Shown here: positions 47,401-58,669 of the stretch, piece by piece
How positions within the stretch are numbered: position 1 is the first letter of the stretch
Layout of the letters: each line of letters opens with the position of its first letter
Source: Pyricularia pennisetigena
Taxonomy: Eukaryota > Ascomycota > Sordariomycetes > Magnaporthales > Pyriculariaceae
DNA: 64,000 nt
NCBI RefSeq assembly: GCF_004337985.1
Contig: NC_043740.1
Span: forward strand, 971,080 to 1,035,079
Direction: 5' to 3'
Position numbers and translations under genes: made by a program
Notes under the pieces: model-generated
Told to the model about the DNA's origin: nothing
Database searches by the model: none
What the model saw: only the letters and a program-made list of their open reading frames with translations

Positions 47401-48204
47401 AGTATTTTCGTTAATCCGTTGACAAACACTTCATTATAAAAAGAGTAAGTAAAAATCGTACAAATATACGGTTTGTACGTTGGATATGATATTTGCTAAG
47501 ATTACTAATAATGATCTAATTAATAAGTTTGTTTATTATAATGGCCGAATTTGGTACTGCATTTTCACTCCGTTTATAACGGTACTGTTCATTCAATTTC
47601 TTTTTCGATTTTCGATTTCTATCAGTACTTTTTGGGTTTTTCAGTAAAATATCAAACCCTTGACACGTGGGCGATAATATACGTATATACTCTCATGCAT
47701 GAGGGTGTGGTACATGAATTGTATTTTGTAAGCTGTTGAATAATCAAATAGGTAATATATACAAATGTATATTTTTATAATAAATTTACAGTCGAAGCAC
47801 TTGTATTTTTATCAATTTTGACGATATTGGGACCAAGATTCTAGGGACTGAATTACACATAGAAACAGACGCCCACGTTAAATCCGATTTCAAATACCTA
47901 GCCTAATAACCCTTTTATAAAAAGAATGGTAATTTGTCAATATTTTCATTTTGTTTATTTTAAAGTCAAATAAAATGAGTACAGTAAAGTTAAATAATAA
48001 TGATAAAATTGAAGATTACATATTATAGATACTAAAATACTACTCAATTCGTCTAACACTTGGGCTAATTATTTAATCTTTTCACAAATTATAAAACTTA
48101 ATATTAAAGAAAATAAAACGTTTCTTCTATAAGCTATTTGTAGGCATTCTCCACCATGGAATTGGCCAAAATTCATTATACAATATAACATCAAGGCTGC
48201 AATA
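47401..48204. other. AT-rich spacer
   Basis: No gene seen. The stretch about 47795-47850 is similar to 21860-21915. Confidence 0.4.
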
Positions 48205-48594
48205 TATAACTTTGGGTACCCCCTAATGGACACCCTTTTTACACCAAAACTCCCCATTTGGAAAACGTTATAATAAATCGAATAAAAATCGTATCGATAC
48301 CATTTTGAAAATCTATTAAGGGATTTAATGCTAGAACCTATACCGGGAAGAATTTTTAAATATGTATAATATATGTTAAAACATTGGCGGTCAAATCCGG
48401 TTTTAGATTTTCCCATATAAATTGTCTGGAAACCAAAAACGGTAATAATTACCGCAATTTCCCGTTTTAAAAGCCAAAAATACAAATATTATTAAATTGT
48501 TATTTATCCAGCCGATTATTTATTTTAATAATGTTTATTCGCTATTTTTCGCTACGTTATACGTAATATTTATATAACCACTATAAGGTTATAT

Positions 48595-48643
<49 letters not shown>

Positions 48644-49026
48644 TATATACCCGCTAATTAAACGTTGAATATATCGTAAAAAAACAGGGCAATTACTCTA
48701 ATAAGGTTATATATATACAATATAATAGCGTTTTTAATTTTGACTTTTGAAACGGGAAATTGCGGTAATTATTGCCGTTTTTCGTTACCATACAATTTGT
48801 ATGGGAAAATCTAAAACCGAATTTAACCGCCAAATTTTTAACATATATTATATATATTTAAAGATCCTTCCCGGTATAGGTTCTATCATTAAATCCCTTT
48901 ATAGATTTTCAAAAGGTATTGGTACGATTTTTATTCGATTTATTATAACGTTTTCCAAATGGGGAGTTTTGGTGTAAAAAGGGTGTCCACTAGGGGCGGT
49001 GGCCATCAGGGGGTACCCAACGTTAT
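48205..49026. repeat. long inverted repeat with (TA)n core
   Basis: Arms of about 270 bp (48205-48476 and 48738-49026) are inverted copies. Both start ATAAC-TTGGGTACCCCC-like and contain ACACCAAAACTCCCC. The right arm has ~17 extra bases (GGGGCGGTGGCCATCAG). The centre includes a (TA)n tract at about 48597-48649. The frames at 48069-48485 and 48747-48977 are the same sequence read outward on both arms, so they are repeat, not genes. It could extrude as a cruciform. The ends recur beside the assembly gap at 31851. Confidence 0.7.
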
Positions 49027-49235
49027 CGTTAATTGTAATAAAGGTTTCGATACGAAATTTAACATATAAAAACTAATTTTTACTATTTAAATATAACTAT
49101 AATTAAAACAGTTAGAGTAATAATTTCTGTAACTAGAAACCATAATAATCCATATGATATAAAGCAAGTTCCCCTATAACTTTACCATTTTTCTTCTGTT
49201 TTGTCTCGAAATTCAATTTCTTACAGTGTTTATAC

Positions 49236-49427
49236 CGTTATATTTTGCGGTTACAGTCCATACATAATGCGAATACCTGCCGCGACGGCGAAATACGACA
49301 GGTTGTCCTCAGACTAGAAGGAGCGCGATTTTTCCGCTAATGTAATTGGTCGAAAAACCATGTAGCTCAAAGGTACATGGAGCTTTCGGACCCCGCAAGG
49401 GTTTAGTTTGAGCATCGAAACTACTGT
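49236..49427 (+). repeat. SINE-like repeat, type a
   Basis: TTTTGCGGTTACAGTCC, the shared module with GACAGGTTGTCCTCAG, then CCATGTAGCTCAAAGGTACATGGAGC and GGGTTTAGTTTGAGCATCGAAAC. Here the A-box-like TAGCTCAAAGGTACATGGAGC is the best preserved of all copies. Confidence 0.6.
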
Positions 49428-50460
49428 TATTAGTATTACCGTGGATTTTGATACGTTAGTGTTTACTGTTTGTCTACTTTCATTACGGTGTGACCGACTA
49501 TATATAACCTCCCAGTGGTAATATAATAAAGTAATTGCTAGTATTTCTAATTATATATGTAATTCATTTTTTTATTACTGCGGTAATTGGGGTTTTTACT
49601 TGTATTGTTCAGAAATATTTTACGCTCGGGTAGTTATACCATATTTCGGCTGAGACGCTATATAGGGTCGGGTATACGGCAATAATAATAAACAAGCAAA
49701 TACTAGTAACGTAGAAACATCAACGAGAATACTGGCGGCACTAGTATTTGGATTGTAAATCAATCCTTAGCAACTCAGGTTTAACCTGCAACCAATTAGG
49801 TCTGAAAAGCCCCTATCATAAGCGGTGTTCCTGTAGCGTGTACGTAACGCTGGTTTATAGTTCCGTAAAACCCAGCCCCTTAAGGTTATACGCTACTGCT
49901 GAAATGCTATTAAATGGGCACGTGAGAGTGTTATTGAATCTGCTCGCGGTATACGATAAATAAAAAAGCTATTATATAATTTATTGCCGCGTATGGTTTT
50001 GGCGTAACCGTTTTTATCAAAACATTATAATTACCCAGAAAATTGCGTTTATATTATAAATTCTCGAATCATTCAAAATGGCTTGCCTAATGTTTTATTC
50101 AATTTTGAATACAAACTTGTGTAGGCCTTTAACACAGACTGTATCGCACGAATTCGCGAACACCGTTTGTTTTGTGAAACTAGTTCATAGACCATGTCAA
50201 TTAGTAAGTAGCCCGTTAATTAATATTATTGAGTTTCGGTTTAACGGAAGGGTTAGGTGGAAAATAACCCACTAGTGCGAATTGTTTTATTTAGTTGATT
50301 CTATTTTATTCATTTTTTATACATAAAAAGAATAATTGCAAGTTGGATTTATGGGTGCCTAAAAAGCTAGGTGTTCATATTGCGCGTGTATCCCCGGAAT
50401 CGCAATTTAATCTGATGCCCAATGCGATATTTATTGTTACTCCAACAGAACTAATAAATA
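49428..50460. other. border zone between AT-rich repeats and normal-composition DNA
   Basis: Base composition rises gradually. Frames at 49748-49963 and 50078-50275 have no recognisable domain and no signal peptide. No repeat family identified. Confidence 0.4.
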
Positions 50461-50574
50461 TGAGCCCTTAACAAGCATCATTCCAATAAGATGCCCATAT
50501 TGTAGGAGGATGGCCGAACCAGTGCGCACTGGATCAAATAGGAAGTTAGGAACGGTGGTAAATAGTTATAGACA

Positions 50575-50856
50575 ATGCTCAAATCAACAACCGGAACTTC
50601 CGAGAAGAAAGCTACAAAGTTGCACATTTCCGCCAATAATTGTCGACATTGTTTATCTCACCATCAAGGTAATCAAGCTCATATATCTTGTCGCCCATGT
50701 GATCAGCATGCCCAAGGACCTGCCTGTAAAGACTGTGGAGAGCACCGTTGCATCAGCGGGTGTTTGATCATCATCACAGTCTTGCACCGGTCCCAAATGC
50801 CGATCATCGTGGGCCACACAGTTAGCTTCCGTGCTGATGATAATTCGACCGAATAG
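50575..50856 (+). CDS. small cysteine/histidine-rich ORF (doubtful)
   Basis: A 93-residue frame without signal peptide has closely spaced pairs in its centre: NCRHC, SCRPC, CKDC and RCISGC, with histidines between them. The pattern suggests one or two metal-binding knuckles. The C-terminal third looks non-coding in character. Start and end are uncertain, and an overlapping frame at 50510-50767 exists. It may be an exon of a larger or broken gene. Unknown function. Confidence 0.3.
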   Translation: MLKSTTGTSEKKATKLHISANNCRHCLSHHQGNQAHISCRPCDQHAQGPACKDCGEHRCISGCLIIITVLHRSQMPIIVGHTVSFRADDNSTE

Positions 50857-51165
50857 GGTTCAGAGACAGCTGCCTGCATGGTCAAACCGGGATGCAGCTG
50901 CTTCGTTTCGGAGGCAGCCGAATTGCCTCCGACAGCTATTTGAAAGAGTATACGGATAATTTTTATTGTCACGACTCACGTAATAGTGCTAGTTCTAGCG
51001 GCTGCAGATTTATATATCTATGAATTATTCGCAAGTACTATTAACTATATTGTACGATTATACTTGGACAAATAAGCCCTCTCAAATCAAGCCTCCTTCG
51101 CATTGCAGAGCATTTCAAGTGCAAATGCCCTTAGACCATTCCAAGCACGTGCGGTTTGAAACCGC

Positions 51166-51709
51166 CTAGTTGGCCTCCGAACCCTGAGCGCCGCACTTGT
51201 GCGAACAGTAGTATTCCATCTGCAACGGGACGTTTCTGTCAGAAAATGGTGACCGATAGGAATCAAGCATCGTCGCTCTCGTGTCGTTTGCGTCTTACCT
51301 CGTCTCCACCAATGTGCCAAGCGTTGGACACGCACTGGATGCCGTCAAAGGCGCAGTCGGGGCAGTGGTCCCACTGGTTGTTGCCGGTGTTGCGGTTCCT
51401 GTAGTAGCCGCAGGCGCACTGGGTGGCGCTAGTGTCGATCTCGTAGTCGGTGAAGCTACCGTAGCTGAGGCCGTAGGGGGTTCCGTTGCCGGTGCTGCCG
51501 TACGAGCGGTTCTGAACGCAGACGGCGGCACTGTGGAGCCTGGCGGCGGCGCTGTTGGAAGGGCGATCGAACGGTTAGAATTAGTTACCGGGACCTGGAC
51601 CGGGGGGGATGCCAAGAACACGGGGGTAGGCTGCTGGTATTTGTGGGGTTGGGGTTTCAACATACCCCATGATAAGGCCCGCAACAGAGACAATCTTTGA
51701 GATCTGCAT
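51166..51709 (-). CDS. small secreted protein with eight cysteines (candidate effector)
   Basis: Three exons on the minus strand: 51709-51666, 51551-51299 and 51219-51166. Introns of 114 and 79 bp have GTATG and GTAAG donors, CAG acceptors, and branch sites CTAAC and CTGAC. Junctions are in phase and give 116 residues. The start MQISKIVSVAGLIMG plus AAARLHSA forms a signal peptide spread over the first junction. The mature part is rich in Gly, Tyr, Asn and Ser and has eight cysteines in QCACGYY, HCPDCAFDGIQC, YYCSHKC and one near its N-terminus, consistent with four disulfides. No family recognised. It is divergent from the gene at 52799 with about 1.1 kb between starts. The high-GC, C-ending codons contrast with the AT-rich compartment. 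No single long frame shows it; the longer overlapping frames are shadows. Confidence 0.75.
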
Positions 51710-52798
51710 TTTCGGTCTTGGCGGGGACGCGGAGAAAGAGATTCTAAGCCCTTTTTTTTTTTCTTTTGGTGGGGGAAAAAGTGCAGATTCGAAAGAGTGA
51801 CTGAGGCTTGGCAATGGTGATGCAGAAGCTGGCTGGAACAATTCATCACCGACAGAAGGAAGAGGAAGGCCCGGTCTGATATAGACGTTGCGGTCTGGCG
51901 TGAATGAAGTCGGAATAAGATATCCTGCCAAGTCAACCCCACAGGAATCTCGGCAACGCTTCACTATCATAAGCACCTTGGTTTTCTGGCACCGTCTCCA
52001 ATGGAGCCTGAACTCCTCGTGATTAACCCCCATCCCGCCAATGCAACCCAAGTTCCACAAACCCTTCGCGTGCACATGGCGATCAAAGCACCACGAAGCT
52101 CTGGTTCACAATGACTCGCAAAGCCCCTATCAACAAGCGATTTCTGGTGACGACGACTTTTCCGTTCAGCGTAGTATCCGCCCGAGTCATAGCACGGAAT
52201 ACCAACCGAGATGGTTATCTTTTCTGGAGTGGCAACCACGACGTTTGTCTTACTGCTTTCGGCGTCGGTCCAGGAAGGCTGGTTTGACATGTCGGTTGGG
52301 TTTAGCCGCCGGTTCGACTTTGATCCATGGTATTGGGACAGCGGGCACCGTATCGCGCGTCTTGTCAATAGATGGGGTCCGGTCCACCAAACCCCATCTC
52401 CTTCGCATGAAATAAATATTTGGAGGGGGCGAGGTCGGTGGCTACCTGCTAAGCGAGGAGCGCTTGACTAGCCCGGAGACTTGGGCGATTGCAACATGGT
52501 CGGAAAAGCGCGTACTCTGTAAGATAGCAAACAAACAAACAAACGAGATACGGATGGTGGAGGGCCTCGGCTCGTCCGTGGAAAAGGGCAAGAGTAGAGA
52601 GCAAAACCACCATCTACGCTCTGCCAAGCATCTATAAAGAGACGTCGATGATGCCACCGCAGAGTCTCGATTCTTTCTCTGCTCCTCACCCGCTCACGGC
52701 CACATTCACTTGACCCCCTTACTCATCTCCTCCTCAGGCGCTCGTTTGCTCAAGCCCTCTCAGTCCACTCGCGTGTTCATCACAGCTTTCTGTCCAAA
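51710..52798. promoter_or_regulatory. divergent intergenic region between two secreted-protein genes
   Basis: About 1.1 kb between the two start codons. A poly-T tract lies at about 51750-51762 near the minus gene. A TATAAA at 52633-52638 is about 165 bp before the ATG at 52799 and followed by CT-rich sequence, a common fungal promoter form. Frames crossing this region (for example 51967-52368) show no coding character. Confidence 0.5.
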
Positions 52799-53823
52799 AT
52801 GGTCTCTCTTCGCATCGCCACTTGCCTCGCGGCCTTTGTTGCTGCCGTCAGCGCCGCTCCTGTGACCGCCGAGCCCCAGCTGTCTTATGAGACCCTCAAC
52901 GTGACCGGCACCAGTGACCGCAACCTTCGCAAGGGAGAGCGTATTGTCTTTGGCTCCAACGGACGCAGTAATGACCCCACCCCCCCTATTTCCCTTGGCC
53001 CTTCCCCACCCCCGGATCGTTGATTTTCTTTCTCTAACTCGTCAAATCTCGCGTCTAGCCTCCATCGTCAGCGAGAGTACCTACAAGCTTCTCCTGAAGG
53101 TCGAGGGCGTGTCTGAGGAGACCCCCGAGATCGACTGGGAGTACATCCGGGCTGGCGACGCCATCGCCGCCGCCAACGCCCTGCGCAACGACACGCACCT
53201 GGACAAGCGCGACTGCTCCAACGACATCTCGTACGTCGTCGACACCCAGCAGCGGTTCGTCGACTGGGACGTGCAGATGTCGCCCGTCATCATCGGTGCC
53301 GGAAGCCACGGCATCGACATCACCATCTCCAAGTCGTGGACCGTCTCCAACGCCATCACGGCCGGCGGCAGCTTCGACCTCAGCTCCCTGTACTCGAAGC
53401 TCGGCGCCACCTTCAAGGTCGACTACCAGCGCACCTGGACCACTGCCCAGGGTTACATGGTCCGTGCCACCGTCGACCAGGGCGAGACCGGCGTCGTCAT
53501 CACCGAGCCCTGGACCAACCGCAAGTACGGCCGTACCTTTGCCGGCTGCCCTGGTTCGCTGCGCCAGGTCGGCACCTTCATGGCTGACTCTCACGAGGTA
53601 AGCTTTTTTTTTTTTTTTTTTTTTCTCTTCTTCTTCCGCCCCAGACATTGCTTGTCTCTTGCAACCTGGTACACAGTCGACTAACAGTATGATTTTCTTC
53701 CTTGTTCCGCAGGATGGCTCCTACGAGGGCGTCTCCTGGGTCAGCGGCGCCATCACTGGCTGCATCAAGAAGCAGAGCAGCATTCCCCTGACCCGCTGCC
53801 ACGGATCCGGCAGCTTCCGTTAA
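52799..53823 (+). CDS. secreted protein with Kex2-type propeptide site
   Basis: Three exons: 52799-52967, 53059-53597 and 53713-53823. Introns of 91 and 115 bp have GTAATG and GTAAGC donors, TAG and CAG acceptors, and CTAAC branch sites in both; intron 2 holds a ~20 bp T-run. The product is 272 residues. Residues 1-19 (MVSLRIATCLAAFVAAVSA) form a signal peptide. LDKR at 104-107 is a Kex2-type site that would release a 165-residue mature protein starting DCSND with four cysteines. The body alternates Ser/Thr and hydrophobic residues (ITISKSWTVSNAITAGGSF; YQRTWTTAQGYMVRATV), suggesting beta structure. I recognise no family with certainty; a pore-former-like beta fold is speculative. The ATG context CCAAAATGG is good. 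Confidence 0.82.
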
Positions 53824-55832
53824 GTTCTCACCGCTGCGTTGCCTCGCAACCCTCCGGAGCCTAGCCAACACATTCACCTTCGGAGGGTAGCTCGGGCCAC
53901 ATGTGATCGATTGGATGGACCAACTGCGCTCTCCAGCGTATTAATAAGAAGGGAAGGTCAAGAACGTTTGGGGTAGTGAGCGAGTTTGTGCGGGGAAAAG
54001 AAACATTGCTCTGAACCTAACTGTCGTTAAATTTCCTTCGTTCTTTGCAACTTGCATTTCTGCACTAATGGTACTTATTAGTAGTGTTAGCTGCTCCCAC
54101 GCGGGATACTCCCGCCGACAATTATAGCAATTAATAGACTGATTTAATTCACTGACATGGAGACGCCTTGGCGGGGACACGATTGCCGACCTTAGAATGG
54201 GCACACTGACTCTCTAGCGAGTGAGGGTGAAGTGTGGGGTGAAGGTTGAGACGCATAAGGTTGGTCTGGGGTCCAACGTTAATTACGATGTGTGAAATCA
54301 TTCACTGTCTAGGTAGCGAGAGCGCGCTAGTAGATGCTTCGACCCGCAAGACAGAATATTTACAAAATCAGCAAGAACCTCAGGAGGCCAAAATAATTCG
54401 TAAAGCCTACAAGGATTATTTTTTTACCGCCCATCCGGGTCGCAATGAACCCCCGCCGCTTGGTTGCATAACAGATTTGGTGGCCAGGCATATCGCCAGC
54501 TGCTTTTGTCGATCCAAAGGTTCCCAGACAAGATCTCTAGGCTTTTACAGTCATTAATTGTATGATGAATGGGTTCGACAGTGTGACACCATCGCCGTAA
54601 GTATTCAATCCATGCCCAGGTCAAACTTGAGAAATGATAGCCTATCCATTATAATTGATGCGCTGAGTCGCTAAAGGAACGATTACGGGCCATTCCATGC
54701 ACAACCAAGGTCGTCTCCGACAGAGCTCTGCGGTTCGTGTCGGGGCAAGCATATGCCCGCAATTGATATGTTACAGGCAACGCTACACCCATGAATATTT
54801 TTCCGAGGATTTACAAGCGGAGTTGCCAACCGTTTGCAAGGGAAGCCGCGTATTTCATGCCGACCGCCTTCGTCTGGACTCTGGACCCCGTAGCCCCCTG
54901 GACGAATAAGCGGCAGAAAGACCTTCCGGGAAGGTGAGGGGATTGAGGCATCAAAATGTATTAATGGAAAGATGTGGGAGGTCTAAGAAATATTTTCCTT
55001 GAGGATATTACGGGGCGAACTCCTGTACCAAAATAAAGTGGAGACGTTCAAAACCGCGGCCGTACAATTACAATAAGCAATAATGCTGAACCACACGTCC
55101 TGGGCAAAGATGTGTGCAGGTGGGAGCCGGGCGGTGCTGCTGGTTCGGAAGCTGGCTTTGCAGGCGAGTGAGGGAGGAAGGGTTGCATGATTGAATTTTA
55201 GCCTTTGCTGCAGCCGTCGGTGCATAAACCGGTCGAAGCGCTGGGGATTCCGAGGCTCAAATTAGGGTATGGTGGTTTGACTCATCAACTGCCAGATATT
55301 TTGAACTCGGGTTGGTTCCAGGAAAGGCCAAATAGCTGCCGGCAAAACTTTGAAACTTTGGTTGAGGTAAATCTTCGTAGGTGTAATGTCGATAACCTCG
55401 CTAGGTATCAAACAATTGCTCATGTGTCTGATTGTAGTGGCTCTCTTGAGCGCACCGGCTACTGGGCGAAATGGATTTCAGCCTTACCCAAGTGCAAAGC
55501 TACGGATCGAACGTGGTCATGATCGGAGGGAATAAATGTCCGACCGAAGAAAGTGTTTGACACCCGCTGTGTTAAAAAAAAAAAAAAAAAAAAAAAAGGT
55601 AAAAACAACTCCATTACTTCTTGCACATATTTGGTATACAAAGCGCCAAAGCGATAAAACAGGCTAATCACCCAAGATGATACTCATGCTTTGGGGACTG
55701 CTCCTTGCTATGAACTAGAAGCCGGCTTACCCAACGGTTTTATCAGCGTCCCGTCAGAATCCATGTAGAATCTTCCTCCTAATTCCCTGTCTAGCCGCTC
55801 TTGGGGTGGCTCCCATCCGGCATCCTTTCGCC
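53824..55832. other. intergenic region without a supported gene
   Basis: Several 60-105 codon frames on both strands (54246-54557, 54697-54909, 55205-55522) lack domains, signal peptides and consistent codon use. A poly-A run at about 55573-55596 stands beside the end of the repeat-protein gene. No repeat family recognised. Confidence 0.45.
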
Positions 55833-56513
55833 TTACATTGATTGTTCGTTTGGCCTGGTGTACCGCCCACTCTCCCCGAGGTTACCCCCCCGCCTTCGGT
55901 CCTCGGTCATCTGTTTTCCGTGCTTGGGACTCGACGCGCCCCCCTCCATGGATTGCTGATTTGGTTTGGTATACCACCCGGTCTGCCCGAAATTAGCTAC
56001 CCGCCGTTGGTCCTCGGTCATCTGCTTTCCGTGCTTGGGACTCAGCGCGCCCCCCTCCATGGATTGCTGGTTTGGTTTGGTAAACCACCCGGTCTGCCCG
56101 AAATTAGCTACCCGCCGTTGGTCCTCGGTCATCTGCTTCCCGTGCTTGGGACTCGAAGCGCCCCCCTCCATGGATTGCTGGTTTGGTTTGGTAAACCACC
56201 CGGTCTGCCCGAAATTAGCTACCCGCCGTTGGTCCTCGGTCATCTGTTTCCCGTGCTTGGGACTCGACGCGCCTCCCTCCATGGATTGCTGGTTTGGTCT
56301 GGTAGACCACCCAGTCTGTCCGTAGTTATTCGCCGCTTTGTGGTCCTCTGTCTCGGCCTCCCCTGGCCCGCTGTTTCTGCCATTACGCCTGCAGCAGCCG
56401 CGGCGCTCGAGGGCAGCGTTGTCGTTCAGATCGCCGACCGTGAGGGGCAGCGCCAGGGCCTGGGCGCCCCAAGCCATAACGGCGATGATTTTGACGATGT
56501 TGGAGAACTGCAT
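55833..56513 (-). CDS. secreted tandem-repeat protein with Kex2-type sites (KEP / RiPP-precursor-like)
   Basis: Intronless, 226 residues when started at the ATG at 56513 (MQFSNIVKIIAV), which gives a clear signal peptide ending about ALALP. The frame is open 29 codons further up, but that part is AT-rich and has leader character. TATAAA (minus) lies at 56621-56626, 108 bp before this ATG. After LERR and a Cys-Cys pair (GCCRRNGRN) come five units of 37 residues (DNA about 55836-56348): the core GQTGWFTKPNQQSMEGG, a linker SSPKHGKQMTED, and QRR or RRR before VANF. Units 2-4 are almost identical; the first lacks the RR pair and the last is truncated. Repeats separated by dibasic sites are the layout of fungal Kex2-processed repeat proteins, including pheromone and dikaritin-type peptide precursors. 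No tailoring enzyme such as a UstYa-type gene is in view. Confidence 0.8.
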   Translation of the reverse strand: MQFSNIVKIIAVMAWGAQALALPLTVGDLNDNAALERRGCCRRNGRNSGPGEAETEDHKAANNYGQTGWSTRPNQQSMEGGASSPKHGKQMTEDQRRVANFGQTGWFTKPNQQSMEGGASSPKHGKQMTEDQRRVANFGQTGWFTKPNQQSMEGGALSPKHGKQMTEDQRRVANFGQTGWYTKPNQQSMEGGASSPKHGKQMTEDRRRGGNLGESGRYTRPNEQSM

Positions 56514-58629
56514 TTTGTCGAAATGTTCAAAAATAAAAATAAAAAAAAGAAAACAAAGGAGATAACAAAGGAATGGGGAAAGAATATTGAGGGAACGCAA
56601 TGGTGATTGGAAAGTGCCCCTTTATAATTCAGTGATCGGAATCTGTAAATGAGACGTTTCTGTATTAGATGCGTTCCTCTATGCTATGTAATTTGTGTAG
56701 ATCCATAGTGGACCTTCAGACTATATATAGACATTTTAAGGTGATGATAGCCGCCGTTTATTGCTTGGATTGGCAGTACCCGATGGCTGTGACAAACAAG
56801 AACTGGGAAGAGCCTAGTTCTACCACATGGAATAACAGCTGGAACAGCTGGGTATTGGTCACACATCGCTTTCGGAAGAGCCGGAGAGCGCATGGCATGA
56901 TCAGCCTGACTCGCACCCGCCGACGCTTTACCAATTAAGGCTCAATCATAATAAACTTGGATGACGGGTTAGTAAACATAGATGAGAGATGGTGCCGATT
57001 GCTAATCTGCGCCAAGAAAACATAAGAACGTGATGGTGAAAGCGCTGTAAAGTGGGAAATTCAAAGCAAAGAATGCCCAATTTAAAGCTGAGAACAGGGC
57101 GCAGTAATGACCCACCGTGCAGTATACCTCTTGAGTTATTGAGTCATATATACCATTGAAGGAAATTGAGTTGATATTTATATATCCCGGCCCTTGTGCC
57201 TTTCTGTTTGTTATTGGTTACCTACGTAATATCTTCGTTAAAGATAGAAGGACCGGGAATCTTGTGACATCCATGGTAGCCCGGAACTTAGAATGAAAAT
57301 CAGTTCTTCAAGGTATAACGGCAGTGTAGACGGCACTGGTGAGCTGGCAATGGGCCATGGGTAAATCTGCCAGCTCCAGGCGATAGTTGTCATCCGTAGA
57401 TTTGACCAACGTAACTCCTTATCGAACTAATAATAGCAGGAAACACTTTTGTTATCGCCGCACACTTGATTATTATTTTTTTCTTACTTTTTCTCAAGGG
57501 ATAATTATTTCCCCGCAACAAAATGCTAAATCGTCGCAAACCCATCTGACACGGTGTTTGTTTTTCAGTACAGGGTGCCTCACGATCGCGAAATGACATA
57601 TGTTATCTGTACAAAGGTAAATAAAGATGGGGAGTGCACGCAATAAGCAACCTTTTTGCAACGCCTTCAATAACGGCAAATTATAGAGTTGGGCGGCAAA
57701 TTTGAATAGACGGGACTGGTGTTCTCATAAACCGTATCACGGTAACCGTCAGTTTGCGGTTCCCGCGGTAAGAAAAGGAAAAAGAAAATTGCAAAATTCA
57801 GAGAACATTTTCATTCTCGCACTTTACCGTGGCACTTGAGCTAACAGTATAACGTGTGCGACGAATCTCGACACGCAAGATGTCCCTTTTGAATGCGCCC
57901 CTAAATCTGCCCTGAGCTACCATGAATATACCCTAAACTGTATTAAATTGCAACAGACTGCCCTGGACCGCCCCAAATTTACACTGAATCACATTTGATT
58001 GGTATCGTCCCATTGTGGGCTATCACCCCTATAATACATCTTATTATAACCCATTTTTGGAATTTCTAAATATTCCTTTTAGCATTCCGTAATGCAAAGC
58101 AACGAAAATAAAATAAAAAAAGATAAATTATTAAATCAAAACTGTTATACTTTAATTCTATTCCTCGCGTATATTTGCAATATATTTTGAGTTGCAAACA
58201 TGTAATTTTAACCGTAGATTTTTAGTTTTAGTCTCATGTCCACAACTTAAATAATAATAAAAAAACGTTATTAATATTCACATTCATTTGTCGCACAGGT
58301 TGTTTTTTAGCAACATAGCGTAAATTCGCCTGACGCAGCTCTTCGACTATCCAAGGCTGGGTTACCATTGTTAAACAATTAAAAGGTAAACTTTACCTAA
58401 TTTTCATTCGCGCAATCGCCAAATTCCATTTTTAGGCTTTTGGTTAAAATTTCGCGCAATTTCGTGCCTAATGTCGCCTGTCCTATTTCTTTTTCAATAT
58501 CGCCATAAACCAATCCGAACGCCAGAATAGCAACTAGCCTGTTACTTGGGTTCAATAATTGTTTGTTTGTTTGCTCAGTCGGATTTCTGCTGAACAGCAG
58601 CGGGCAAAAAGGCCCGAAAACATCCCGAG
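56514..58629. other. intergenic region without a supported gene
   Basis: Promoter of the repeat-protein gene at the left (TATAAA at 56621-56626 on the minus strand). A tRNA D-arm-like GCCTTAATTGGTAAAGCG occurs on the minus strand at about 56925-56942, but no B box follows at proper distance. The minus frame at 58397-58560 (ILAFGLVYGDIEKEIGQATL) looks protein-like but is isolated. 57100-58300 is AT-leaning with nothing recognisable. Confidence 0.4.
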
Positions 58630-58660
58630 TGTTACGACCAGAGAGTTGGGCCGGTACCGG
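58630..58660 (+). repeat. gypsy LTR end fragment
   Basis: TGTTACGACCAGAGAGTTGG plus about ten more bases matches the first ~30 bp of the gypsy LTR at 7007 with few differences. It is isolated, with no RIP decay, outside the AT-rich compartment. Confidence 0.6.
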
Positions 58661-58669
58661 AGAGAAGGA

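Noticed and set aside
48069..48485. 138-codon minus frame and its 76-codon twin at 48747-48977
   Set aside because: Both are the same inverted-repeat arm read outward; no domain.
51281..51942. Long plus (51281-51700) and minus (51295-51942) frames
   Set aside because: Low-complexity Ala/Gly/Val and Pro/Ser/Thr compositions arise from reading a GC-rich exon in the wrong register; the spliced minus gene explains the region.
53055..53648. 197-codon minus frame
   Set aside because: Antisense shadow of exon 2 of the secreted-protein gene, ending in lysine runs from the intronic T tract.
55842..56606. 254-codon plus-strand open frame over the repeat protein
   Set aside because: It is the antisense shadow of the tandem repeats; no signal peptide or domain, while the minus frame has both signal peptide and processing sites.
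56925..56942. tRNA D-arm-like sequence on the minus strand
   Set aside because: No B box or acceptor pairing at the right distance.
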